Below, in pieces: positions 7,878 through 17,513 of a DNA stretch of 28,148 nucleotides; position 1 is the stretch's first letter, and each line of letters opens with the position of its first letter. The translations under genes were made by a program, and so were the position numbers. Source of the DNA: a virus; the IMG/VR virus record IMGVR_UViG_3300030329_005417, positions 1 through 28,148 of that record; one strand, 5' to 3'. The notes under the pieces were generated by a model, which had not been told where the DNA came from, made no database searches, and was given only the letters and a program-made list of their open reading frames with translations.

Positions 7878-9895
7878 TGGCTAGTGGTGAAAAAATAACA
7901 GTATGGTTTGAACCAAAAGGTGATAAACAATTAGTCAAAGCTATAAATGCTCTTGCTAAATCACAAGGAAGATTATCTCAAGCAGGACATAATGTAGCTA
8001 GAACTAATCAAAGAGTTAGTAAAACCACTAAAGATTCAAATGCAGGAATGTTGGCTTTAGGTGGAACTATGTCTGTAGTTAGATCAAAACTTCTTGTATA
8101 TGGATTTGCTACAACATTAGTAACTAAAACTGTAGGTGTATTTACAAGTGCTGCAATGAAACAAGAGGATGCAGAGAAAAAATTAGCAGTACAATTGGGG
8201 TTTACAAGCAAACGATTATTAGAATATGCTACAGCCCAACAAAAAGTAACAGCCTTTGGTGATGAAGAAGTTCTTTCAGTTATGGGGCAAATATCTGCTT
8301 TTGCCAAAAGCGAAGAACAAATTGAAGCCTTAACTAAAGCAACACTTGATTTATCTGAAGGTATGGGCATAGGACTTAACGAAGCAGGTCTTTTAATTGG
8401 TAAAACATTTGGATCAACTACAAACTCATTAAGTCGTTATGGTATAGCAGTAAGTGGAACAGCAGGGAGTCAAGCTAGATTAGAGTCGCTAACTGCAAGT
8501 GTTGCTGATAAATATGGTGATTTATCTAAAAATATAGATACTACTAGCAAAGCTATTAAGCAAATGAAAAATGCTGTAGGTGATGCAGCAGAAGAAATAG
8601 GTGATGCATTACTTCCATCTTTAAAATCTTCAGCAATATCAATGACAGACTTTGTTCACAATTCAGTAATTCCTTTTATAAGCAATCTTAAAAAAATAGA
8701 CATAAAACAAACAGCAGAAAACTTTATTAAAAATGGTGATACAATAGTTCAGTTTTTCGTAGGGTTAGCAGCTATACTTCCAAAAGCTATAGTTGTACTA
8801 GCAGCCAATGCTTTAATAGCAATATGGGAAAGTATATCTAAACCTTTAATAGAATTTGTAAACAATTTAAGTGGTAATTTCCTTGCTCTTGTAAGAGATA
8901 ACTTCTTTCTTATAGGACTAGAGGGAGCAAAAGCTCTTATGAATGGTTTTAATTGGATTGTAGATAAGATGCCTAAAGTTGCTGATCTTCTAGGTTTAGA
9001 AAAATTTGACACATCAGAAATAGAGGGTTGGATAGGTGACACCCAAAAGAGCATAGCTGATAATTCTTTATTTACATTTTTTAAAGATACTTTTGAAAAA
9101 GATATATTTGACATTGAAACTATAGTACAGGCATTTGGAGAAAATTATAGAGATACCATAGGTCAATTAATAGCTTATCAACAAGAAGTAATTGATGATG
9201 CAGATGGTGGTGGTAGTGATGGAGGTGGTGGTTTTTTTGCAAAACTATTTAATATGTCAGATGAAGAAAAAGCTACTTTTCAAGAACAATGGCAAATGTT
9301 TCATAATGCTGTTATGGGTGTTGCAAATGCTTACGATACCCTTAAAATGCAACAAATAAGTCAAGCAAAAGAGCAAGAACTTGCTACTGTTAAAGACATA
9401 AGAAATGAAAGAATAAGGCAAGTTAAGGTGTCAGCGATAGAAGCTAAATATGCAGAACAAACTAAAAAACATAAAGAGAAAATGAGAGATGTAAAAGTTG
9501 CTGAAGCTATATCAAATACTGCACTAGGTATAACTGCTGCTTGGGATGAGCCTTTTCCACTAAATGCAGCATTAGTTGCTTTAATTGCTGCATCAGGTGC
9601 TTTACAGATACAGACCATTAAAGGACAAAAGTTTAAATATGGTGGTATGGTTGGTGGTAAAAGACACTCTCAAGGTGGCACTATGATTGAAGCAGAGCGA
9701 GGTGAATTTGTCATGAGCAGAGATGCTGTAGAGGCTGTAGGTATTGAAAACTTAAACAGAATGAATACTGGTTTAGGTGGAGGAACAGGTGCTAATATAG
9801 TTATAAACAATCCTGTTATAGGTAAAGATATGGTTGAAGATGAAATTGTTCCACAAATTAAAGAAGCATTAAGAAGGGGTGGCTCAATTGCTTGA
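7877..9895 (+). CDS. tail tape measure protein
   Basis: 672 residues. The N-terminus is helical and polar (LVKAINALAKSQGRLSQAG), and an Ala/Gly-rich tape-measure core follows (residues ~70-240, with AMKQEDAEKKLAVQLGF). Hydrophobic helices lie near residues 285-315 (FFVGLAAILPKAIVVLAANA). A Gly/Asp linker near 440-455 leads to a charged coiled coil and the C-terminal pattern YGGMVGGKRHSQGGTMIEAE, then RGEFVMSRDAVEAVG, seen at the ends of many tape measures. The length rule of ~0.15 nm per residue predicts a tail near 100 nm. It follows the chaperone pair via TAATG. Confidence 0.9.
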   Translation: MASGEKITVWFEPKGDKQLVKAINALAKSQGRLSQAGHNVARTNQRVSKTTKDSNAGMLALGGTMSVVRSKLLVYGFATTLVTKTVGVFTSAAMKQEDAEKKLAVQLGFTSKRLLEYATAQQKVTAFGDEEVLSVMGQISAFAKSEEQIEALTKATLDLSEGMGIGLNEAGLLIGKTFGSTTNSLSRYGIAVSGTAGSQARLESLTASVADKYGDLSKNIDTTSKAIKQMKNAVGDAAEEIGDALLPSLKSSAISMTDFVHNSVIPFISNLKKIDIKQTAENFIKNGDTIVQFFVGLAAILPKAIVVLAANALIAIWESISKPLIEFVNNLSGNFLALVRDNFFLIGLEGAKALMNGFNWIVDKMPKVADLLGLEKFDTSEIEGWIGDTQKSIADNSLFTFFKDTFEKDIFDIETIVQAFGENYRDTIGQLIAYQQEVIDDADGGGSDGGGGFFAKLFNMSDEEKATFQEQWQMFHNAVMGVANAYDTLKMQQISQAKEQELATVKDIRNERIRQVKVSAIEAKYAEQTKKHKEKMRDVKVAEAISNTALGITAAWDEPFPLNAALVALIAASGALQIQTIKGQKFKYGGMVGGKRHSQGGTMIEAERGEFVMSRDAVEAVGIENLNRMNTGLGGGTGANIVINNPVIGKDMVEDEIVPQIKEALRRGGSIA

Positions 9896-12800
9896 TTTAA
9901 CTCAAAAACCTAAATTTTATAGTGACATACAAGGATCTGTTACAAATATACATCCTGTTGTTGTAATTAAAACAAACCCTGAAATATATTTATCTCAAAA
10001 TGAAGAAGTGTTAAATTTGGGTAGTGAAAAAACATATTTTAAAATGTTAAATTTAAAAATACCATCTATTAAAGAATCTATTGATTTAGAATCTAGAAAT
10101 ATAAAAGTCAACAATATAACTATAACTCTATCTAATAAAGATTCATTTAGTGATTTTTTTGGTACTCAGAATTTTTTAAATGTCAATGTTGAAATATATT
10201 ATAAATCACAATCTTGCACAGATTTAGATGATTGTTTACTTGTATATAGAGCTACTATTAAAAGAGTTAATCATGACTATGATAATGTAAAAATAATATT
10301 AGAAGATTTAACAGAATCTGTAATGCACAAAGAAGTACCATCTGCAAGAATAGAACCTCACAATGCTTTAAAAGATAGCGATATAAATAAAATTATTCCT
10401 ATGACATTTGGTGATGTTCAAAAAGCTCCTTGTATTTTATATAAAGATGATAATTTAGACACAGACAGGCAAAAAAAAATATATTGTTTACCTGATAGAT
10501 TTAATATGCCTGTAGCACTAAGTTCTTATTATTCAGAAGATAACCTCAATACACATAATTATGCAACACAAGAAGACTCTGATTATGCAAGTAATTTATA
10601 TATGTATTCAGGAACTTATTTAAAATGTTTAAAATCATTTTATATAAATAATAATGGAGATGAGGGGGTAGTTCCAGAAGACAAAGAACAATTATATACA
10701 GAACAATGGATTAGTGATTTAGATATAACAGGTGCAAGAACTTATCTTAGCTCAATGTGGCAAGGTTTTTATCCATCTAATACTATTGGTATGAATGTAA
10801 TGCAAGTTGTATTTCATAGAGTTGCTAATAGTGTTTCATTATCGCCTGATTTTGGTGAATTTATACCTCACACCGATGTGGTAGAAACTTATTTACATGA
10901 AGATAATGGTTTATTTTTTCACAATAAATATAAAGCCATGGATAAAAGTTTATTGACCTATGCTACTTTACCTGCATCTTCTATATCAACATTAGAGGAA
11001 GTATTAGATGAAGATTTAGATGGATACCTTGATAACCCTATACAAGATTTTACTACTTCTAGTACTGCTAATGGTTGGTATGGAACTGGAGATAGTTGGA
11101 ATTTTTATAATTATAATGATAGTAATATGTTACAAATAAGACTTAATCCTGGTAATAATTCAGGTGGCTATAATAATGTTTGGGATTATTATAATAGGAT
11201 TTCTGATTGTGATGAGTGGTGGAAAATTCATAATTATATTAGAAAAAACCTTGGTAGTATTTCAGAAGAAGTAGAGGTAGAATTTATATATATTCCTAAT
11301 TCTAAAATGTTATTTGATATGTATAAGTATTGGTATTCATCTACTAGTGATATTACTGCTCAATCCATAGCAGGGTATACTATTAATGGGATTAACAGAG
11401 ATTTAAATGAAATAAAGTCATGGTCAGACACTTCCTCAATTTATGATCAACCTGGTGCTATGTTTCCTGGACAGATATTTAATTACTACGAAAATTTCTT
11501 TAATCATTTTTGGGGAACACCTTTAGATATACAAATACATTTGCAAGAGTATAATTATAATGGACAGACACATGATAATTTAGCACATTATGTAAATGAA
11601 TATGATACCTATGTTCACAATGGCACTATGCAGGATAATCATGAAAACAATATTCATTATTATAATGAAGAATTTTCGTCTATAGCTACTTCTAATTATA
11701 CTCCTGGCTACATATTTCAAATAGCGAAAAATATGACTGATTCTGTCGGTGGTTGGTTTCAGAGTGAAGCTAGGTCACAATTTATTTGTTTTGGGCTTGA
11801 TTATCAAGGAAATCAGATTTCGGGGTATAATAGTAATGGTGTTTCAAATGTGTCAAATGCAGGTGGAATTAATACTGGTGATGGTAGCATGGAAGCTAAT
11901 ATAGAATTTTGGGATTTATTAGCATTTAATGGAATCCGATACGAAGATTTACCTAGATTTAAAATAGTTGGTCACAATAGATTAGAGTTTTTAGATATAT
12001 GGGATCCTTTACCACTAGGCATGGATCAATGGAGAGTGGATTGTTACCGAGATACATTTCAAGTATTATGGAGTGGGGTTGATGTAGAATCAATACAGAA
12101 TGATATTTGGGATATGGCTCAAAGCAATAATTGGAATGCTATAGCTAGTAGTAATGTACATTATAATGGACAGTATCAACCTGAAGCATTTTTTCCTCAT
12201 CAGATTGAGCCAGTTGAGGGTGGACTTTCAAGAAATTGGAATTATTACTTTAGTAATGGTTTTCATATACATTTTAAAGAAGATTGGAATGTGCCTGGAA
12301 CAACAGGGATTAAAGTTCCAAAAGGTGGTATGTTTCCTTTAGTTATGCCTGAACCTAAAGTTTTTGATAGTGTTATAGATGACGATTTTGTTTGGAGGGA
12401 TGCAAAACTTACAGGTCTTGAACCTAATGTAAATTATTCAGAGCCTGTTGCCTTTAACCAAAATATGGTTACATTAGAACATTTTGGGGTGGATAATGCA
12501 AACAACCAACATATAGGAATTCTTTTTACTTTACCAGAATCTGAAGTAGAAGATGCAATAGAAGAATCAGGATTTACATATTTCCATGGTAAAATTGATA
12601 TGGTGGTTGACCCTAATGAAACCACTAATTTAGGAATTAATGCTGAATATCTTAATTTTAGAATGCTAGGTTATTTAGCTGATGTAGAAGCAGGTGAAGA
12701 AATGGAAACTTTATCTTTTGGGATGTTAGCACAAGCTCGTACCGATGACTTAGTTACAGCTAATGGAGAACTGTTATCTTTATTTGATAACAACCACGAA

Positions 12801-14627
12801 CATTTTGGAACTGGTGGGTTTGGAGAAGAATATCCTGTATATATGAATGCTGTAAGAAATTATCTTTGGGATATTCCTAATAGATTTAATGCACTTGTTT
12901 TGGATTTGCATACAAATTCTCACTTAGCTTATACTGGTAAAACTTCACTATCAACTAGAATTCATCATTTATCTGTCAAGCATGTATTTGAAGTTGGAAA
13001 CATAATTAATAAAGAATTTTACATAGATTCATTAGGTAGAACAAATGATTATTTAAATGAATCCCCTAGCCCCACATCAATTATAAGAAATATAATTGAA
13101 GAAGAATTAGAAACTCCAGTAGAATTACATGATAGTTTTTATGAAACTGAAAGTTTAATTTCAAATCTAGGGTGGAAAATGGCATTTTCTGTAACAAAAA
13201 AAATGAATTCTAAAAAACTAATAGAAGATATTGCAAAAAACTCACCTATCATACCTTTGTTTAGATCAAATGCTAAACTAGGAATGGCTATTATACAAAA
13301 AGAATATGCTGAAAACGATGTAGATGTTCCTATTTTATCTGAACATATTCAAAAAATATCTTTTGATAGAACAAAGGTAGAAAAAGTAAAGACTATGGTT
13401 AGAGTAAAACATAGTAAAGATTATGCAGATGACTCCTATGAATTTACAAAATATGTAGATGCATATGATTTTTATGGCAATGGAGATAAAGGCTATCCGA
13501 ATGGATATAAAAAAGAAAATTTTGCTTTAAACCCTGATAGCCCTGGTGATTCTGTTATGGAGTTTGAAAGTAATTATACTAGAAATCCTAGCGATTATAC
13601 ACCAAATCCATACTTTAATAATACAACTCCCACAAAATTAAGAGATTTTATATTAGCTTATAATTGTAATCAGCATAATATTATCAATGTTACTTTACCA
13701 TTGAGATATATGCATATTGAAATAACAGATATAGTAAGTTTTGACAGTCTAGCTAACAATATGAAGTGCTTTGGTGAAGATTACACAGTAGAAAACATAA
13801 GAAATGGTCAAATAATACATCCTTATTTTATGGTGACAAAAATAACCAAAGGAACTAAAAACATACAAATTGAATGTATGCAAATGCATAACTTAAATAG
13901 AAACCCAGATGTATTAAATCAAGCAAGTGGAGATTTTTATAGAAGTGGTCAAGTAGATATGTATGATAGGGAAGCCTTAGATAAATATATAATTAATCCT
14001 ACTCAATATCTAACTGAGGGTCAATTTTATAATTGTGATTTAAACATGGATGAAGTTATAGATGAAAACGATTTATCTTTATTGACAGAACAGTTAGTAG
14101 CTCAAGGTTTAATGACTCCTGAATTAGATGTAGAATTAGTAGATTGGGTCGCTGCACCTTTTGTAAATCATACTGGTGATAGTTATCAAGGAGCAGGTAA
14201 TTTACAAATAACTGGTATACAAACATTAAATTGGGTGGGAGCTTCTAATGAAACTACTTCGCTCCCTCATCATAATTTAATATATAGAATATTACCTGTG
14301 GGATCGCAATTTAATGTAGGTGATAGATTTAGAATTACCTTTATTGTAAGTAATTTTGAATGGTATGAAGAAGGTAATTATACTTATCAAAGAGATGAAG
14401 TTAGACTTGTTATGAGAGATGATAATTGGGATTTAATCTTTCCTGCTTTTGGCAACGAGGGGGTTTATCATGATAGAGATAAGGGGTTAACATCTACAAC
14501 TACATATGACTGGACAGTAGGTGAGCTAGAAACAGATATTTTTTCTAGTGGATCAAATGTTACAATTAGATGTGGTGTGAATTGTAGATTTGATTTAGCT
14601 TTAAGTATAAGAAAAATTAATTGGTAA
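9879..14627 (+). CDS. large tail-tip/hub protein with dockerin-like Ca loop
   Basis: 1582 residues if started at GTG 9879; a TTG at 9888 has a better-spaced AAGG-type ribosome site and may be the true start. The first ~185 residues (IPSIKESIDLESRNIKVNNI; later DINKIIPMTFGDVQKAPCIL) have the look of tail-tip attachment and hub proteins. Residues ~200-1000 are Asn/Tyr/Trp-rich and probably beta. Residues ~1030-1370 return to a conserved hub-like texture (DRTKVEKVKTMVRVKHSKDY). At 1387-1398 is a single EF-hand/dockerin loop (DLNMDEVIDEND), and the final ~165 residues form a likely beta-sandwich. It follows the tape measure, the place of lambda J-type proteins. It probably contacts the host surface. 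Confidence 0.7.
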   Translation: MAQLLDLTQKPKFYSDIQGSVTNIHPVVVIKTNPEIYLSQNEEVLNLGSEKTYFKMLNLKIPSIKESIDLESRNIKVNNITITLSNKDSFSDFFGTQNFLNVNVEIYYKSQSCTDLDDCLLVYRATIKRVNHDYDNVKIILEDLTESVMHKEVPSARIEPHNALKDSDINKIIPMTFGDVQKAPCILYKDDNLDTDRQKKIYCLPDRFNMPVALSSYYSEDNLNTHNYATQEDSDYASNLYMYSGTYLKCLKSFYINNNGDEGVVPEDKEQLYTEQWISDLDITGARTYLSSMWQGFYPSNTIGMNVMQVVFHRVANSVSLSPDFGEFIPHTDVVETYLHEDNGLFFHNKYKAMDKSLLTYATLPASSISTLEEVLDEDLDGYLDNPIQDFTTSSTANGWYGTGDSWNFYNYNDSNMLQIRLNPGNNSGGYNNVWDYYNRISDCDEWWKIHNYIRKNLGSISEEVEVEFIYIPNSKMLFDMYKYWYSSTSDITAQSIAGYTINGINRDLNEIKSWSDTSSIYDQPGAMFPGQIFNYYENFFNHFWGTPLDIQIHLQEYNYNGQTHDNLAHYVNEYDTYVHNGTMQDNHENNIHYYNEEFSSIATSNYTPGYIFQIAKNMTDSVGGWFQSEARSQFICFGLDYQGNQISGYNSNGVSNVSNAGGINTGDGSMEANIEFWDLLAFNGIRYEDLPRFKIVGHNRLEFLDIWDPLPLGMDQWRVDCYRDTFQVLWSGVDVESIQNDIWDMAQSNNWNAIASSNVHYNGQYQPEAFFPHQIEPVEGGLSRNWNYYFSNGFHIHFKEDWNVPGTTGIKVPKGGMFPLVMPEPKVFDSVIDDDFVWRDAKLTGLEPNVNYSEPVAFNQNMVTLEHFGVDNANNQHIGILFTLPESEVEDAIEESGFTYFHGKIDMVVDPNETTNLGINAEYLNFRMLGYLADVEAGEEMETLSFGMLAQARTDDLVTANGELLSLFDNNHEHFGTGGFGEEYPVYMNAVRNYLWDIPNRFNALVLDLHTNSHLAYTGKTSLSTRIHHLSVKHVFEVGNIINKEFYIDSLGRTNDYLNESPSPTSIIRNIIEEELETPVELHDSFYETESLISNLGWKMAFSVTKKMNSKKLIEDIAKNSPIIPLFRSNAKLGMAIIQKEYAENDVDVPILSEHIQKISFDRTKVEKVKTMVRVKHSKDYADDSYEFTKYVDAYDFYGNGDKGYPNGYKKENFALNPDSPGDSVMEFESNYTRNPSDYTPNPYFNNTTPTKLRDFILAYNCNQHNIINVTLPLRYMHIEITDIVSFDSLANNMKCFGEDYTVENIRNGQIIHPYFMVTKITKGTKNIQIECMQMHNLNRNPDVLNQASGDFYRSGQVDMYDREALDKYIINPTQYLTEGQFYNCDLNMDEVIDENDLSLLTEQLVAQGLMTPELDVELVDWVAAPFVNHTGDSYQGAGNLQITGIQTLNWVGASNETTSLPHHNLIYRILPVGSQFNVGDRFRITFIVSNFEWYEEGNYTYQRDEVRLVMRDDNWDLIFPAFGNEGVYHDRDKGLTSTTTYDWTVGELETDIFSSGSNVTIRCGVNCRFDLALSIRKINW

Positions 14628-14646
14628 AATAAATAGAAAGCAAAAA

Positions 14647-15108
14647 ATGTCATCAATTATAAAAAGAAAAAGAATTATAAAAGATAAATTTAAAAATTTA
14701 GAAAAAATTACATCGTGTAAAATATCTTTAGAAAGAGAAGAATTTGAAGGTATAAAAAATAGAAATAATCGTCATATTATAAACATAGAGTTAAATGGTG
14801 TATTGAAAATATTAGAGATAAATTATGTTGGCAAAATATATAGTATAGATAGCACAAATTCTGATATAGATATTAGTTTTAGTGAAAAGACAAAAAAGAT
14901 TATTGTAAGCAACCCTTATCAAACAAAACTAGAAAATAATATTTTGCTTACATTTAAAGGGTTTATAAGCAATTTTAATAAAGTTGTAGTTTTTGGATGG
15001 GGGCAACCAAGTTTTATTCCTTTAATAGAACAACCTCATTTACTAAAAAGTTTAATTGGCAAGGATGAAAATATAGTGGGAGCAAGTTCGGAGAAATTTT
15101 ATGATTAA
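14647..15108 (+). CDS. hypothetical tail-region protein
   Basis: 153 residues. The N-terminus is strongly basic (SSIIKRKRIIKDKFKNLEKI); the remainder looks like a beta-sandwich (ILEINYVGKIYSIDSTNSDI; SEKTKKIIVSNPYQTKLENN). No signature is recognised. The ribosome site is weak (AAAG about eight bases upstream), and the gene starts 19 bases after the tail-tip gene and ends 14 bases before the next. The residue make-up (Lys, Asn and Ile) is more AT-driven than its neighbours. A small tail-tip accessory is the simplest guess. Confidence 0.55.
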   Translation: MSSIIKRKRIIKDKFKNLEKITSCKISLEREEFEGIKNRNNRHIINIELNGVLKILEINYVGKIYSIDSTNSDIDISFSEKTKKIIVSNPYQTKLENNILLTFKGFISNFNKVVVFGWGQPSFIPLIEQPHLLKSLIGKDENIVGASSEKFYD

Positions 15109-15122
15109 GAAAGGATTTATAA

Positions 15123-16154
15123 ATGGCTTATAGTAATGTAGGAACACCAGTATTTTATATAGATAATTATTTGTATCACAAAACAATAGGAACAAGCATT
15201 ACAGAGGGTGTTCCTAGTAATGTTTATGCTTTAAACCCTACCTTTTCTACAGAAATGCCTGTTCCATATAACATAACTTTACCAATAAGTCCTGTAAATT
15301 ATTCCTTTTCAGGGAATATGAAATATTATATAGCATTTTTAAATCATAACATAGGTTCTTCATCTGTGCCTAATTTATCTATACTTAACAATGACCCTAA
15401 TGGTGAGGATTTAACAAATGATTTTACTGAAGTTTTAAATGGTAATATTTCAGGTAATGTGTTTACACCTTTAGATGGTTCAACCATATTAAAAACAAGT
15501 GTAGCACATGACACACAGGTTCTTCACATAGGTTCAGTAGATCATTTTATAGGAGCTATTAGTACAGGCATACAATATACTATGCCACATTCCCCTGACC
15601 TAAAACTATCTATGGAGATAGAAATGGATGGAGTTGATACCATAACTACATCAGGTGGTGGAAGTATATCTAATATTAAATATACAGGAAATCCTTTATG
15701 GATTCTTGGAGATAATAAAACAAACCCATTTGATGTATATGATAGCACATTAGATGTAACCCAAACAGGAGCTAGAAGAAATGGAAGAAAAAGTTGGAAT
15801 TTAAAATTCTCTTATATAAGTGATACCGACTTGTTCTCATCTAACCCTAGAGCCAGTAGCTATACAGAACATCCTAATGATTCTACTTATGAAACAAGTG
15901 TTTTAGATGGATTGAACAATGCAGGAAACCCAACATCTGACTCATACCTAGGGTTCAATATAGAAACAGACGATTCTTTTTATGCACAAGTGTGGAACAA
16001 AACATTAGGTGGTGCTTTAAATTTTATCTTCCAACCTGATAGTAATCATAATGATGATTTTTATATTTGCAAGTTTGATCAGGATTCTTTAAGAGTTTCT
16101 CAAGATGCCTTTAAAACATATTCTATTTCTCTGAAGATTGTTGAGGTTTGGTAG
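15123..16154 (+). CDS. distal tail / minor structural protein
   Basis: 343 residues, preceded by AAGGA seven bases before the ATG. It opens MAYSNVGTPVFYIDNYLYHK, a phrase I associate with minor tail-tip proteins of AT-rich aquatic phages. It has alternating beta segments and a compact core (DTITTSGGGSISNIKYTG). There is no enzymatic motif. It is the last + strand virion gene; its 3' end overlaps the convergent NinB-like gene by 32 bp and no terminator hairpin is obvious there, so the two transcripts probably read into each other. The assignment is from position and texture. Confidence 0.55.
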   Translation: MAYSNVGTPVFYIDNYLYHKTIGTSITEGVPSNVYALNPTFSTEMPVPYNITLPISPVNYSFSGNMKYYIAFLNHNIGSSSVPNLSILNNDPNGEDLTNDFTEVLNGNISGNVFTPLDGSTILKTSVAHDTQVLHIGSVDHFIGAISTGIQYTMPHSPDLKLSMEIEMDGVDTITTSGGGSISNIKYTGNPLWILGDNKTNPFDVYDSTLDVTQTGARRNGRKSWNLKFSYISDTDLFSSNPRASSYTEHPNDSTYETSVLDGLNNAGNPTSDSYLGFNIETDDSFYAQVWNKTLGGALNFIFQPDSNHNDDFYICKFDQDSLRVSQDAFKTYSISLKIVEVW

Positions 16155-16497
16155 GAAGTGGAAATAAAAAACCTTGCTCTATTTCACTCCACCTTATAAT
16201 ATTTTCTACATATTCTGAAAATTCTACAACCGATAACTTAGATGTTGAAGGTACATCAAACTTAACTTTTAATGCTTTATGCATTTCATCTGCTGTATAA
16301 CCAAAGTAAGAAGCAAGACCATTTACAACTACTTTCCAATAAAATCTATTTTGCTTACCATTCCTTTTTTTACCTAAAAACCTAACTGAAATCTCTACTG
16401 ATTGTCCTGAATATTTTTTATATAATTCATCCCAATCATTTTCATTGTCAAGCTTTATTTCTCCATCTATTATTTCTCCATAGTATAGTCTTTGCAT
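16123..16497 (-). CDS. ninB: NinB-like recombination protein
   Basis: 124 residues. The family pattern is clear: KKRNGKQNRFYWKVVV (residues ~43-58), then YFGYTADEMHKALKVKF, a Ser/Thr-rich link, EFSEYVENIIRWSE and a final Gly-Phe-Leu-Phe-Pro-Leu-Pro. NinB (lambda Orf) family proteins bind single-stranded DNA and SSB and help load recombinases, replacing RecFOR. An SSB gene is in the same leftward operon, which fits. The ribosome site is a modest GGGGA five bases before the ATG. It is the last gene of the operon and converges on the tail gene. Confidence 0.85.
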   Translation of the reverse strand: MQRLYYGEIIDGEIKLDNENDWDELYKKYSGQSVEISVRFLGKKRNGKQNRFYWKVVVNGLASYFGYTADEMHKALKVKFDVPSTSKLSVVEFSEYVENIIRWSEIEQGFLFPLPTKPQQSSEK

Positions 16498-16663
16498 GTT
16501 TTCCCCAAGTTATTAAAGTGTCTAATGAGCTTAATATAATAAATATTAAAAATAAAGAAATTCCAACAATACCCAGTATAAGTGCCAGAATAACTTCAAA
16601 TAACTTATTTATTATATAACTTTTCCAAATCAACTTTGAAATATTCCTTTCTATTGTCTTCAT
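16448..16663 (-). CDS. small membrane protein (71 aa)
   Basis: The ATG at 16663 has GAGGT eight bases upstream, a convincing ribosome site. After a short basic N-terminus comes a long hydrophobic stretch, residues ~21-46 (LFEVILALILGIVGIS, then LFLIFIILSS), enough for one long or two short membrane helices, and a basic C-terminus (ILWRNNRWRNKA). It overlaps the nuclease gene upstream by 59 bp and NinB downstream by 50 bp, which is much, but it fills the 107-bp gap between them. It could be holin-like or a membrane anchor. Function unknown. Confidence 0.5.
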   Translation of the reverse strand: MKTIERNISKLIWKSYIINKLFEVILALILGIVGISLFLIFIILSSLDTLITWGKHAKTILWRNNRWRNKA

Positions 16664-17054
16664 ATATATCTACCTCACAATGTTTCGTTATATCATTCAA
16701 ATCTTTGTAGCATATAAATCTAGCCTTCTTTTTTATGCTATTGTAAATAAAAAACCATACAGACATTAATTTGTTCCAAATCCCATATGCTTTCATATCG
16801 CACTTTTTAAGCCTTAAAACATCTTTGCAACCCTTTACCTCTAGAAAGTAAAAATTCTTCCTATATACCACCAAATCAGGGGCAGAACGAATAATTTCAG
16901 GTAATAAATAGAACTCTTTTGTTGGAATAGGGTTATTATATGGGTCAAATCCAAATTCATGGTGCAGGATATTGTTTTTAATTAAATACTCGGAACATTT
17001 TTTTTCAGCAATCTTTACTTTAGTTCTTGCTTGAAAGTTTTCCTTGTGATTCAT
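16605..17054 (-). CDS. PD-(D/E)XK family nuclease
   Basis: 149 residues. The core motif is visible: SAPDLVVYRKNFYFLEVKG, giving D60 and E72-x-K74, the metal-binding centre of PD-(D/E)XK nucleases. N-terminal helix residues E17 and E22 could complete the site. Upstream text (FGFDPYNNPIP) and the downstream helix with KKCDMKAYGIWNK resemble small phage endonucleases and VRR-NUC-like enzymes that act on branched or replicating DNA. AGGGAG lies five bases before the ATG. The gene overlaps a tiny zinc-finger gene upstream by 35 bp. Substrate specificity cannot be read from sequence. Confidence 0.7.
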   Translation of the reverse strand: MNHKENFQARTKVKIAEKKCSEYLIKNNILHHEFGFDPYNNPIPTKEFYLLPEIIRSAPDLVVYRKNFYFLEVKGCKDVLRLKKCDMKAYGIWNKLMSVWFFIYNSIKKKARFICYKDLNDITKHCEVDIYEDNRKEYFKVDLEKLYNK

Positions 17055-17151
17055 TATTCTCCCTATGTTGTTTTAGAAAGCATTTTACACATAAAGGCTC
17101 AGTATTATTTAACACTACAGATGGTTTTTTTTTACATTTATTACAGATCAC
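17020..17151 (-). CDS. small zinc-ribbon protein (43 aa)
   Basis: A GTG start at 17151 overlaps the TGA of the upstream nuclease gene in the 4-base form GTGA, a common coupling arrangement; there is no strong ribosome site of its own. The product has two Cys pairs, ICNKC near the start and LCVKC 16 residues later, which form a minimal C4 zinc ribbon, then a basic tail. It overlaps the downstream nuclease gene by 35 bp. It could be a DNA-binding accessory of the two nucleases around it. The call rests on the CxxC pairs and the coupling. Confidence 0.6.
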   Translation of the reverse strand: MICNKCKKKPSVVLNNTEPLCVKCFLKQHRENNESQGKLSSKN

Positions 17152-17513
17152 TTTTTTAAACTATCTTTTATAAACTTGCAGGTGTCTTCACCTACTATTT
17201 TTGCTATCTCCTCACATTTCTTTCTCTCTGCCAACCAATCCTCAAACCTTATAAGCATTAATACCTCACCTCTATCTTGCTTAAATACAACAGCATCTAC
17301 TTCTTCTGAGGGTATAAGGTAAGCAGGTAGTTTCTTTCTTACTTTAGCCTGGACTCTAAAATCATCATCTATAACACAATCTACTTCAGAATGCATACCT
17401 AATGCTTCACCATTTGATCCCCAAGCCCTTTTGCAAAATATATCCCATATTTTACATAGTTCTACTACCTGTCTTTCAAATCTATTTCCTTTTTGTTTGC
17501 TTGGATGTGACAT
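17148..17513 (-). CDS. Hjc-like Holliday-junction resolvase / PD-(D/E)XK endonuclease
   Basis: 121 residues. The N-terminus KQKGNRFERQVVELCKIW carries the basic patch and first acidic residue (E13). SEVDCVIDDDFRVQAKVRK gives D45 and Q55-x-K57, the (D)(E/Q)xK site of the archaeal Hjc and phage resolvase group. Families of this kind cut four-way junctions before packaging. AAGGAG lies six bases before the ATG, and the start overlaps the preceding small CxxC gene by 32 bp. The next gene starts inside its stop codon. The nuclease fold is fairly secure; junction specificity is inferred. Confidence 0.7.
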   Translation of the reverse strand: MSHPSKQKGNRFERQVVELCKIWDIFCKRAWGSNGEALGMHSEVDCVIDDDFRVQAKVRKKLPAYLIPSEEVDAVVFKQDRGEVLMLIRFEDWLAERKKCEEIAKIVGEDTCKFIKDSLKK

